Positions 41,017-48,639 of a stretch of DNA of 64,000 bases are shown here, one piece after another. The stretch lies in contig JAMPFQ010000001.1 in the NCBI GenBank assembly GCA_023664345.1, positions 1-64,000 on the forward strand, in the 5' to 3' direction. The position numbers and the translations under genes are program-made. This DNA is from Lachnospiraceae bacterium (GTDB lineage Bacteria > Bacillota > Clostridia > Lachnospirales > Lachnospiraceae). The first letter of the stretch is position 1. The number at the start of each line of letters is the position of its first letter. The notes below the pieces were generated by a model. It was not told the DNA's origin, searched no databases, and saw only the letters and a list, made by a program, of their open reading frames with translations.

Positions 41017-42201
41017 TCAATATTTTACTTCATCCGCGCTGCTGTCATAAACGATCTCTCCGTTGATGATGGTGTAGAGCGTCTCCGTGAACACTTCCAT
41101 GGGATTTCCGCTGAAAACGGCAATGTCCGCGTCTTTTCCTGCCTCCAGGCTGCCCACCCTGTGGTCCACGCCGCAGATCCTGGCGGGATAGATGGTAATG
41201 GAACGATATCCCTCCTCCAGATCCAGTCCCGCCTTTACCGCCATTCCCGCGCAGAGCGGGAGGGATTGGATCAGGGAAACAGGATGATCTGTGGTGACAG
41301 CAGTCATGACCCCCGCTTTGTTCAGGATCCCCACCGTCTTGAACGCCATATTCTGCACTTCGATCTTGCTGCGGCTGGCAAAGTCAGGCCCTACGATGGC
41401 AGGGAAACCCTCCGCCGCCAGTTCCCCTGCTATCAGGTGCCCCTCTGAGCAGTGATCCAAGGTCACATCCAGGTCAAACTCCCGGGCGATCCGTATGGCG
41501 GTGAAGATATCATCCACTCTGTGCACATGGGCTTTTAACGGAATCTCCCGGCGCAGGACCGGCGCCCAGCATTCTTTCGTGAAATCCTCCTGGAACGCTT
41601 CTCCATCGGATCTCGCTTTCTCTTTCTGCCTGAAATACTCCCTGGCCTCGAACAATTCCCGGCGCAGCATGCCCGCGATCGCCATGCGGGTGGAGGGGCT
41701 TTTCCCCTGACCGGAATAATTGACCTTAGGATTCTCCCCGAAAGCCACTTTCATGGCCGCGGGAGCCTTGACGATCAGGTCGTCGATCCTCCGGCCCTTT
41801 GTCTTTAAGAAGACAAACTGCCCGCCCACCACATTGGAACTTCCCGGCCCCACCATGGCCGACGTGATCCCGGCACGCACCGCGTCATCAAAGGCCGCAT
41901 CCATGGTATTGATGGCGTCCACGGCGCGGAGCCATGGGGTGATAGGATCCACTGTCTCATTGCAGTCATCCCCTTCCATGGCCTTTTTCTCCTCTGTGAT
42001 TCCCATATGGCAATGAGCCTCAATGATCCCGGGCATGATGATGCCGTTTTTGATCTCCAGCACCTGCTCATGGCCAGCGGGATGAACCGCTATTTCATCC
42101 CGCGTGCCGATCTCTGTTATCTTTCCGTTTTCCACATGGATGATGCCGTCCTCAATGTCGGCTCCCGCCATGGTCTTGATGATTCCTCCGATAATATACA
42201 T
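41017..42201 (-). CDS. Amidohydrolase, imidazolonepropionase-like
   Basis: 394 residues of the metal-dependent amidohydrolase superfamily. The His-x-His pair is in PGIIEAHCHMGI. Further ligands are in KAHVHRVDD, LDHCSEGH and AVTTDHPVS. The composite-domain ends GIIHVENGKITEIG and VGSLEAGKDADIAVFSGNP are typical. Substrate not readable; it could be a cyclic imide or dipeptide-like compound. Stands between the GH9-like lipoprotein and the SpoIIQ-like gene, 20 bp from the latter. Confidence 0.88.
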   Translation of the reverse strand: MYIIGGIIKTMAGADIEDGIIHVENGKITEIGTRDEIAVHPAGHEQVLEIKNGIIMPGIIEAHCHMGITEEKKAMEGDDCNETVDPITPWLRAVDAINTMDAAFDDAVRAGITSAMVGPGSSNVVGGQFVFLKTKGRRIDDLIVKAPAAMKVAFGENPKVNYSGQGKSPSTRMAIAGMLRRELFEAREYFRQKEKARSDGEAFQEDFTKECWAPVLRREIPLKAHVHRVDDIFTAIRIAREFDLDVTLDHCSEGHLIAGELAAEGFPAIVGPDFASRSKIEVQNMAFKTVGILNKAGVMTAVTTDHPVSLIQSLPLCAGMAVKAGLDLEEGYRSITIYPARICGVDHRVGSLEAGKDADIAVFSGNPMEVFTETLYTIINGEIVYDSSADEVKY

Positions 42202-42221
42202 AGGCTTCTCTTTCCCGTCTC

Positions 42222-43127
42222 CTAAAACAGGCTTTCCGGATCCACAGGACTGCCGTCCTTTGTCACCTGCAGATACAGATTGCTGCCTTCCTTGCTATAG
42301 TATTTGGTGGGAGCGGCCACAGACGCGATGGCTTCTCCGGGATCCACATAGCTGTTCAGGGTCACGTTGATCCCTTTCAGCTGCCCGTAAGTGATCAGAT
42401 ACCCATTTCCCAGATCCATGGTAATAGCGTGGCCGATCTCTTCATCTTCAAAAATACGGATAACCTGTCCTTCCGCGCAGGCGCTCACCACAGAGCCCTC
42501 TTCCGCTTTGATCATGACCGCAGGATTATACTTATAATGATCCAGGGTCCTGAAATAAGTGGTTCCGGCCATGCTGTATGGGATCACTGTTTCACCGTCC
42601 ACAGGCCGGATCAGTCCCGTCGTCTCGGAAAAGTTCAGGGGCTTATCCACCACCACATCCGGGGATGCCGCCTCCACATCTTCCGCCTCCTGAGGCGCTT
42701 CCTCCGGTTCCTCAGGCGCTGCCTCCGGTTCTGTATCGGGAACTTCCGCCAGGATCTCATCCGCCCCATTTAAAAGCTGCTCCGTGGGCGGCATTTCTGC
42801 CTGCTCTTCCAGCCCGTCCGTCAGACCGGGGATCTGAACCAGACCGGAACCCACTTCCATGGGCATATAATCCAGGTCATCCTCCGGTACTTCCGGCTCG
42901 TTCACCGGAGTCGTCTCCGTGTTCTGTGCGATCTCCTGATACTTGTTGTCTGCGCTGTCCTCCATAGCGGTAAAATCTATGGTGTAGCCGTTGTCCTCTG
43001 ATTCCACGTTCTGGGCTTTCATATAGATCCCTGTCATTGTCAGCGCTGCCAACACGAAAGCAGACGAAGCGAACATAACAATACGTTCTTTTTTTGCATT
43101 GCTTTTTCTATTATCATTCCTTCTCAT
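42222..43127 (-). CDS. SpoIIQ-like LytM protein lacking zinc ligands
   Basis: 301 residues: a basic tail, one helix (about 19-36), a long acidic Glu/Pro linker (about 70-160) and a C-terminal M23-type fold (about 185-300). The fold's strands are recognisable (MIKAEEGSVVSACAEGQV and LGNGYLITYGQL). The first zinc motif is gone, and the HxH of the last strand is replaced by NLYLQV. It is therefore unlikely to cut peptidoglycan. SpoIIQ of Firmicutes is a similar inactive or partly inactive LytM protein that ties the forespore membrane to SpoIIIAH. That role is an inference. Confidence 0.72.
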   Translation of the reverse strand: MRRNDNRKSNAKKERIVMFASSAFVLAALTMTGIYMKAQNVESEDNGYTIDFTAMEDSADNKYQEIAQNTETTPVNEPEVPEDDLDYMPMEVGSGLVQIPGLTDGLEEQAEMPPTEQLLNGADEILAEVPDTEPEAAPEEPEEAPQEAEDVEAASPDVVVDKPLNFSETTGLIRPVDGETVIPYSMAGTTYFRTLDHYKYNPAVMIKAEEGSVVSACAEGQVIRIFEDEEIGHAITMDLGNGYLITYGQLKGINVTLNSYVDPGEAIASVAAPTKYYSKEGSNLYLQVTKDGSPVDPESLF

Positions 43128-43202
43128 AGCAGTTTCCTTCCTTTCGCTATTATTCTTGCCATGAGAAGCTGATTTTTATACACTGTTTGTATTTTTCGGG
43201 AT

Positions 43203-43234
43203 AAAAAAAGAAAGCCCTTTACAGGCTCTCTTTC
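43203..43234 (-). terminator. Terminator of the solute-binding protein gene
   Basis: AAAGAGAGCC/GGGCTTTCTTT with a following T-run on the minus strand, 12 bp past the stop at 43246. Confidence 0.88.
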
Positions 43235-43245
43235 CTATTGGTGTC

Positions 43246-44616
43246 TTATGAAGTTCCTTTCATGATCCGATTGCCCTGATCAAACAGTTCCTGCGCCGCT
43301 TCAGCAGCGGTCAGTTCACCGTCCAGGATCCTGTGGATCAGTTCGTCCGCGTATTGATACACTGCCGTGGCCGCCTCCGGATCGGAGGGTGAGATATTGG
43401 AACTGTTGGGTGAAACCACATCATTGATAAAGTCTGTGATCATCTGCCCGTTTTCATCCATCAAAGGAGAGATGGCATCCGCGATAACAGAGGACGCCGG
43501 CACTCCTCTCTCTCCCAACATCAGTTCGTTGGCGGGTTTGGAGTTCAACAGATAATTGACTGCCCTTACAGCCGCCGCTTCATCCTCTCCCGCATCCGTG
43601 GTCACTGCATAAAACTGCGCGGGCTTCAGGAAATCAGACCGTGTCGGATCCGCGGAAGGCCATGTGGTGATACCGATCTCCATGCCCTCCGGCGCCGCCT
43701 GGGTCATGGCGGTAAGCTGGTTGGACCAGAAAAAGCCGCACCAGGACTGTGTCTCCGGCGTCGTATGATATACCAGGGGACTCTGTTCCACCGAAGCGTC
43801 CGTCAGGTTCGCATGGACATCGTTTCCGATGATCCAGCCTTCTGTCCTGCCGGTCTCATAAATACTGAAATATTCCTGGAAAACATCCGCTGACTCCACG
43901 TTCAAGGAACTGCTGTTATACAGTTTCGTGATATCCTGCGCCCTTAGGATATAAGGCAGGAAATTATAGGCCGTGCCATAGGGCATATCCGTCTTAACGC
44001 CCGATTTCTCATAAATCTCTTTTGCCACAGCATAAAAATCTTCCAGTGTCATATTGTCCTTGATCTCAATCCCCAGCTGGTCTGTCAGGGTCTTATTATA
44101 CATCAGCGCGGGAACATTGACACCGCCGCAGATTGCGTAGATTCTGCCGTTCACCGACCCTGCGCTGATCAGCCCCGGATCCACGCCGGAAAGGTCAAGG
44201 GTCCCGTCCGCCAGATAAGGGGTCAGTTCCACAAGCATGTCATTATTTACACTGCGCTCCAAAAAGGAGTAATCAATCTGCACGATATCGGGAAGGGAAT
44301 CACTGCCTGCCTTTGCCTCCAGCTGGTTCCAGTAATCCGGCCAATCCACGGCCTCCGATGTGAAAGTCACGCCCGGATTATTGCTGTGATAAAGGTCAAA
44401 TGCCGCCTGGGTCCGCTCGCCCCTGATCGTGCTGCCCCACCACATAAAGGTCAGGTCGGCCACATCGTCTCCCGGCTCGTCCACCGCCGTGTTGATCTGT
44501 GCGATGCTTTCTTCCCCGGACTGGGAGGGTTCCTCACTGTTCGCCTGTTCCGGGCTGCACGCCGTCAGGCCGCCGATCATGATCATTGAAAGCAAGAGAG
44601 CTGATTTTTTTTTCAT
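43246..44616 (-). CDS. ABC transporter solute-binding lipoprotein (family 1)
   Basis: 456 residues. The lipoprotein signal ends at Cys20 (GGLTAC). The mature part has LTFMWWGSTIRGERTQAA and VTFTSEAVDWPDYWNQLEAKA, typical of carbohydrate-binding proteins of the MalE/UgpB type. It should bind an oligosaccharide outside the membrane for an ABC importer. No permease or ATPase genes are adjacent, and a terminator follows, so it is an orphan. AGGAGG 5 bases before the ATG fixes the start. Confidence 0.88.
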   Translation of the reverse strand: MKKKSALLLSMIMIGGLTACSPEQANSEEPSQSGEESIAQINTAVDEPGDDVADLTFMWWGSTIRGERTQAAFDLYHSNNPGVTFTSEAVDWPDYWNQLEAKAGSDSLPDIVQIDYSFLERSVNNDMLVELTPYLADGTLDLSGVDPGLISAGSVNGRIYAICGGVNVPALMYNKTLTDQLGIEIKDNMTLEDFYAVAKEIYEKSGVKTDMPYGTAYNFLPYILRAQDITKLYNSSSLNVESADVFQEYFSIYETGRTEGWIIGNDVHANLTDASVEQSPLVYHTTPETQSWCGFFWSNQLTAMTQAAPEGMEIGITTWPSADPTRSDFLKPAQFYAVTTDAGEDEAAAVRAVNYLLNSKPANELMLGERGVPASSVIADAISPLMDENGQMITDFINDVVSPNSSNISPSDPEAATAVYQYADELIHRILDGELTAAEAAQELFDQGNRIMKGTS

Positions 44617-44680
44617 AGTTCCTCCTGTCTGGGTGTATGGCATATATCTGCCCTTTTGGGTCAACATGATACCATGTTCT

Positions 44681-44811
44681 GCAAGTCACAGGGCAGAAAC
44701 CCTGAACACCATTGGTGTCCAGGGTTCGCTTCGCTCGTCAGATCCCCGAAAAAGCACCTGCTCGTGCAAGCACGGCATCTGCTTTTCGGGCACTTGACTC
44801 TGCCCTTTGCG
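44681..44811. repeat. Dispersed structured repeat R2, copy 2 (inverted)
   Basis: Reverse-complement copy of the element at 34278, about 85 percent alike by eye. The outer stem, both arms and the CGTGCTTGCACG tip are kept. It lies in the spacer between the MATE gene's stop and the start of the solute-binding protein gene. Confidence 0.85.
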
Positions 44812-44861
44812 TATATTATACCTAGTCGGCCTCTTTTTTGCAATACTCTTGTGGTTTTGTT

Positions 44862-46229
44862 TTATATGAGCGCCTGCTTCATCCATCGGCCACTCCGGAA
44901 ACGGCAGAAGAAGACCACACCCCTCACGGCCCAATCCGTGAACATGCCATACCACACGGCCATGGGGCCCATATGGAAAGCTTTTACCAGAAAGACGCAG
45001 ATCGCCACCCGCAGGCACCACATGGTCACCGTGGATGTGATCATGGAGAACCGCACATCTCCCGCCGCCCGCATACCGTAGGCGGGGATAAAGGAAAAAG
45101 CCCAGAACAAAGGTTTCGCGATGGTAATCGCAGTCACCATCTCAAAGCACAGCTGTGCGCTCACCGGCTCCATACCCGCCAGCCATGTGACCGGTTTACA
45201 GATCCCCAGGACAAACAGACAGGATGTCAAGATACTTGCAAGCCCCAGCTGGGTGCATCTTACGATATAATATTTTGCCTCCTCTTTCCGGCCTGCGCCC
45301 ATGGCCTGACCCACCATGGTCATCAGGCCGATTCCTATGCCCACTCCCGCAATGCCGTTCACCGACTCCAGGATATTAGCCATTGCCTGTGCCGCGATGG
45401 CCTGCGTCCCCATGGTAGAGACGGTAGACTGGATAGCCAGCTTGCCGAACTGGAACATGCCGTTCTCGATGCCAGAGGGAATACCGATGGCCAGGACTTT
45501 CCAGATCAGGGACATGTCCGGCCTGATGGAAAGATAATCCCGCACCACGATGGCCTGCCTGGGCTTCCTCAAAAACGCGAAGATCACAACGGCGGAAAAG
45601 GCCCTGGAAACCAGCGTTGCCAGCGCGGCTCCCGCCACTCCCATATGCAGGCCGAAGATCAGCAGCGCGTTGCCGGAAATATTGATCAGATTGGAAATCA
45701 CTGACACTTTCATGGGAAACCGGGAATTTCCGCCTGCCCGGTAAAATGCCGCTCCCGCATTGAACAGCGCCAGAAACGGATATGACAGCACGGTGATCAG
45801 GAAATAAATCTGGGCCTGCGCCATAACGCTTTCCTCGATCTGCCCGAAGATCAGGCGCAGCAGGGGGCCGCGCAGAATCAGCCCAAACAGCGTCAGGGAC
45901 AGAGAGATGGTAAGCACCGTCAGGATCACCTGCCTTGCGGCTTTGTTGCTCACATCCCGTTTCCCGCTGCCCAGATACTGCGAACAGATGATGGCGGCAC
46001 CGGATGCCATGGCCGCGAATACCTGGATGATCAGATTGTTGATGGAATCCACCAGCGATACCGCGGAGATCGCCTCGCTGCCCACATTGCTCACCATCAT
46101 GGTATCCATCATTCCCATAAAAGAATTCAGGAACTGCTCCACCACAATGGGGATCAGCAGGGCAAACATGGCTCTGGGGGGATACAGGAGATTGTTGAAG
46201 TCGATCTTGCTTTTGTCATACAGCTTCAT
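44862..46229 (-). CDS. MATE-family multidrug/Na+ antiporter
   Basis: 455 residues with about twelve helices in two related halves. It has the usual MATE starts to each half: IPIVVEQFLNSFMGMMDTMMV and IGIPSGIENGMFQFGKLAIQ. MATE pumps export cationic drugs or metabolites using Na+ or H+ gradients; the substrate is unknown. The ATG at 46229 has AGAGA upstream, and a good promoter lies 40 bp before it. Monocistronic. Confidence 0.92.
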   Translation of the reverse strand: MKLYDKSKIDFNNLLYPPRAMFALLIPIVVEQFLNSFMGMMDTMMVSNVGSEAISAVSLVDSINNLIIQVFAAMASGAAIICSQYLGSGKRDVSNKAARQVILTVLTISLSLTLFGLILRGPLLRLIFGQIEESVMAQAQIYFLITVLSYPFLALFNAGAAFYRAGGNSRFPMKVSVISNLINISGNALLIFGLHMGVAGAALATLVSRAFSAVVIFAFLRKPRQAIVVRDYLSIRPDMSLIWKVLAIGIPSGIENGMFQFGKLAIQSTVSTMGTQAIAAQAMANILESVNGIAGVGIGIGLMTMVGQAMGAGRKEEAKYYIVRCTQLGLASILTSCLFVLGICKPVTWLAGMEPVSAQLCFEMVTAITIAKPLFWAFSFIPAYGMRAAGDVRFSMITSTVTMWCLRVAICVFLVKAFHMGPMAVWYGMFTDWAVRGVVFFCRFRSGRWMKQALI

Positions 46230-46267
46230 GAAAGCATTCTCTTCTTTCCTTTATATTTTCAGGCAGA

Positions 46268-46295
46268 ATTATACCACATTTCCGCAAATACGCAA
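46268..46295 (-). promoter_or_regulatory. Promoter of the MATE gene
   Basis: TTGCGT (46290-46295), a 16-base spacer and TATAAT (46268-46273) on the minus strand. Confidence 0.7.
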
Positions 46296-46306
46296 CCATG
46301 CGCACC

Positions 46307-46341
46307 AAAAACCCGGGAGGTTTCTGCCTTCCCGGGTTTTT
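46307..46341. terminator. Strong terminator upstream of the MATE gene
   Basis: AAAAACCCGGGA/TCCCGGGTTTTT is a 12-bp perfect stem with T-runs on both strands. It ends transcripts coming from the Ca-binding protein side. Confidence 0.9.
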
Positions 46342-46387
46342 GGCACTTCGTCACCGCTTTTGCGCCGACTCATGTCCAACATGTCCA

Positions 46388-46526
46388 AATCAAAGACCCC
46401 GCAGCAAGCCGACGGGGTATCAATCTTGCAACGCAGCAAGCTGCGGGGTATTTGACCCTCGCGGCATTCGCCAAGGTCCAAGGGAATCATGATTCCCTGG
46501 ACTTGTGGCTCATTGCCCGCGGGAAT
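46388..46526. repeat. Dispersed structured repeat R1, copy 2
   Basis: 139-bp copy of 20521-20642, almost identical over its first 90 bases. The last hairpin is lengthened by an inserted palindrome at its tip (GGGAAT-CATG-ATTCCC) while its base GCCAAGGTCC/GGAC...GGC is kept. It stands free of the miniature element that hosts copy 1. No target duplication is clear. Confidence 0.85.
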
Positions 46527-46638
46527 GAAGAATGCCCGCGCTTTGGGCATTCTTCGGTGTGAAGAAAGTCTGCAAAGCAGACTTAGAAGTTCTTTGCGAA
46601 GCAGCCTATGCTGCGAGCATTAGAACTTCTCTTCACAC
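46527..46638. repeat. Branched hairpin cluster at the end of the Ca-binding protein gene
   Basis: GAAGAATGCCC/GGGCATTCTTC (46527-46555) is followed by a three-way structure closed by GTGTGAAG/CTTCACAC (46557-46638). The latter contains AAGTCTGC-AAA-GCAGACTT and AGAAGTTCT/AGAACTTCT with a GCAGC/GCTGC tip. On the minus strand this comes straight after the stop codon and may act as a terminator or mRNA end-protector. Confidence 0.65.
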
Positions 46639-47783
46639 TATGCGCCCATATCATATTTCGCCATATCCACATGCTGGATCGTGCCTGCAAGTCCGTTCTC
46701 ATACAGGAACACGCCTGTGCTGCGCACCACGCCCTGCGTCCTGCCGCCCTGCCCCTGCAATGTGAAATCGGTAGCTGTATTCTGCAGACAGATCGCGCCG
46801 ACTCCCTTGTCCGCAAGACGATAGAGCACGTCTTTGCCGTTCTCGTCCTTGCACCATATCTTCAGCTTATCCCAGATGGCATCATTCTCATCGATCCATC
46901 CGTTTCCGTCCTCGTCATATTTCGCCAGATCCGCGAATCCGTTTCCGCTCGTCGTTCCAAAGAGTTCATTTCCGTCATTGATCACGCCGTCCCCGTTCTT
47001 ATCCAGGGCCAGATACCCGCTGCCCTTTCCAAGCTGGGAGACCTCGTCCATCTCCCCGTCCGCGTCAAGGTCAAAATAGAAAGTCTGATCCTGCACATCC
47101 GCCACATCACTGTCCAGGTTGATCACCAGCGGATCACAGAGGGTAAACGAGGCAAGATGGAGATCCTCCGAAAAATGACTCTGAAACTCCCTGCTCATTC
47201 CCACATTGATGTTAAAATCGATCTCCCGTCCGTCCGCCGTCTTCACTTTTCCCACAGTGGAAAAAGTCGTGTCCTCGCTTTCGATATGGAGCGTCTCTGA
47301 ACGGTAATCCAACACCCGCAGGGTGACGGAACTCCGGGGCTGCAAGATCTTATCATCCTCATTGAAAAGAGCGCCCTGCTGCGTATTGCCGGTCTCCCCG
47401 CCGGAAGCATTCCCGTAACCGTTCTCCTGCCTCCATGCACTGATCCTGTCCCTTCTGTAGGAAAACAACAGGTCAAAGATATATCGCACCGTCCTCTGAC
47501 GGATATTATCCAGCGTCTGGCTCTCACTGCTGCGCAGCCTGATCTTTCCTGCGGAGAACTGCATCCGCCCCTGCCATTCCTGTACGGTCGAAGCCTGCTT
47601 CTCCGTTTTGTTCTCCTCCGTGCTCTCCATGCCTGTCCGGGCGCCGTTATCATCCGCCGCGGTCTGTGATCCCGCCGCCTCGTCGCCGGTAAGCTGAGTG
47701 ATCACAAACCGCCTCATGGTCACATTCGTTTCCCGATAATTTCTTGTAGATCCCATTCCGATCGCACTGGAATCAATCTTCAA
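46638..47783 (-). CDS. EF-hand-like calcium-binding protein, unknown function
   Basis: 381 residues without signal peptide. The N-terminal half is polar. The C-terminal half has three Asp-rich calcium loops of EF-hand/dockerin type: DLDADGEMDE, DKNGDGVINDGNELFG and DEDGNGWIDENDAIWDKLKIW. A closely similar loop set occurs in large bacterial exoproteins and in hypothetical proteins of Lachnospiraceae. Folding is probably calcium-dependent. Translation starts at TTG (47783) with AAGGAG about 10 bases upstream. The 283-bp spacer to the SseB-like gene holds a perfect GGATATCAGT/ACTGATATCC hairpin (47972-47998) and a doubtful 46-codon frame, nothing else clear. Confidence 0.7.
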   Translation of the reverse strand: MKIDSSAIGMGSTRNYRETNVTMRRFVITQLTGDEAAGSQTAADDNGARTGMESTEENKTEKQASTVQEWQGRMQFSAGKIRLRSSESQTLDNIRQRTVRYIFDLLFSYRRDRISAWRQENGYGNASGGETGNTQQGALFNEDDKILQPRSSVTLRVLDYRSETLHIESEDTTFSTVGKVKTADGREIDFNINVGMSREFQSHFSEDLHLASFTLCDPLVINLDSDVADVQDQTFYFDLDADGEMDEVSQLGKGSGYLALDKNGDGVINDGNELFGTTSGNGFADLAKYDEDGNGWIDENDAIWDKLKIWCKDENGKDVLYRLADKGVGAICLQNTATDFTLQGQGGRTQGVVRSTGVFLYENGLAGTIQHVDMAKYDMGA

Positions 47784-47971
47784 TCCCTTTTCTCTCCTTT
47801 ATGTCCACCCATTCATGCCCACGCGGACCGCTCACCCTCCCTGATGCCGCGGTCTTTGCAATGCCGAACTCTCCTATGATGTCCCTCCTGTCCCTCATAT
47901 AAAGAAATGGCATTTACACGAGAAAATCCCTTTCTCACATAAATACCATCCGTGGTGTCCATTCTTTACTT

Positions 47972-47998
47972 GGATATCAGTCGGCCTAACTGATATCC
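47972..47998. terminator. Perfect 10-bp hairpin after the SseB-like gene
   Basis: GGATATCAGT-TAGGCCG-ACTGATATCC on the minus strand, about 70 bp past the SseB-like stop, with no T-run. It may be a weak terminator or processing hairpin. Confidence 0.45.
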
Positions 47999-48066
47999 TG
48001 CAATAATATTATCGGCACACTTTTCATTTAATTTAGGAACTGTACGGAATAATTTACCCGGCGTTC

Positions 48067-48588
48067 CTAACGGTCAGCTGTCGGAGGCACCGGCGTTCCC
48101 TGCTGCTTCGCCGCCTGCTGCCTTGCAGCCGCCACTCTGGCCGCCATAATGTTCGCGATCATCTCTTTGGGCACGATGATATTGCAGCCCACCGGATTGA
48201 TCACGAAGCCCAGAGCCTGGGAAGTGCTCCCGTCACTGTTTTTATGGAACAGCATGGCCACATAATCGTCAAATTTTAAGGCAAAGGTAGGAAGCGGCCT
48301 GGCCTTCTCCTGCCATTTCCCATACTCCGACGCATCCGTGAACGCCATGAAAAATTTTTTGCCGTCGGGCGCGGAGAGCATGGGGAACTGCACCTTGCTG
48401 TTTCCTTTGATCGTAAGCTTTCCCTCCGCATTCTCCTCCGGCTCCGGATCGATCAGCGCGGGAGCGAGAAAGCTGGCTTTTGTCATTTCCGTCACGAACA
48501 TATTGCGGTGCTCCGGCGTATCCTCCTCCCGCAGTAATTCAATGCATCCCACCAGCATGGGGTTCGATACAGGTTTATTGAATTCCAT
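48067..48588 (-). CDS. SseB-family protein
   Basis: 173 residues. The sequence has VQFPMLSAPDGKKFFMAFTDASEYGKW and a C-terminal GFVINPVGCNIIVPKEMI, typical of the SseB N-terminal domain family seen in many Gram-positives (named after, but not equal to, the Salmonella secretion protein). It ends in an Ala/Gln-rich tail. Function unknown; cytoplasmic. The ATG at 48588 was preferred to 48600 because AGAGGA lies between them. It follows the hydratase gene by 51 bp. Confidence 0.78.
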   Translation of the reverse strand: MEFNKPVSNPMLVGCIELLREEDTPEHRNMFVTEMTKASFLAPALIDPEPEENAEGKLTIKGNSKVQFPMLSAPDGKKFFMAFTDASEYGKWQEKARPLPTFALKFDDYVAMLFHKNSDGSTSQALGFVINPVGCNIIVPKEMIANIMAARVAAARQQAAKQQGTPVPPTADR

Positions 48589-48639
48589 GATTCCTCTCAT
48601 TCTGCCGCTTTCAAACGACTCATATTACTGAAAGAATAA

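Noticed and set aside
47773..47913. 46-codon frame ending over the start of the Ca-loop gene
   Set aside because: No ribosome site and no recognisable sequence; the overlap with the TTG start could be chance.
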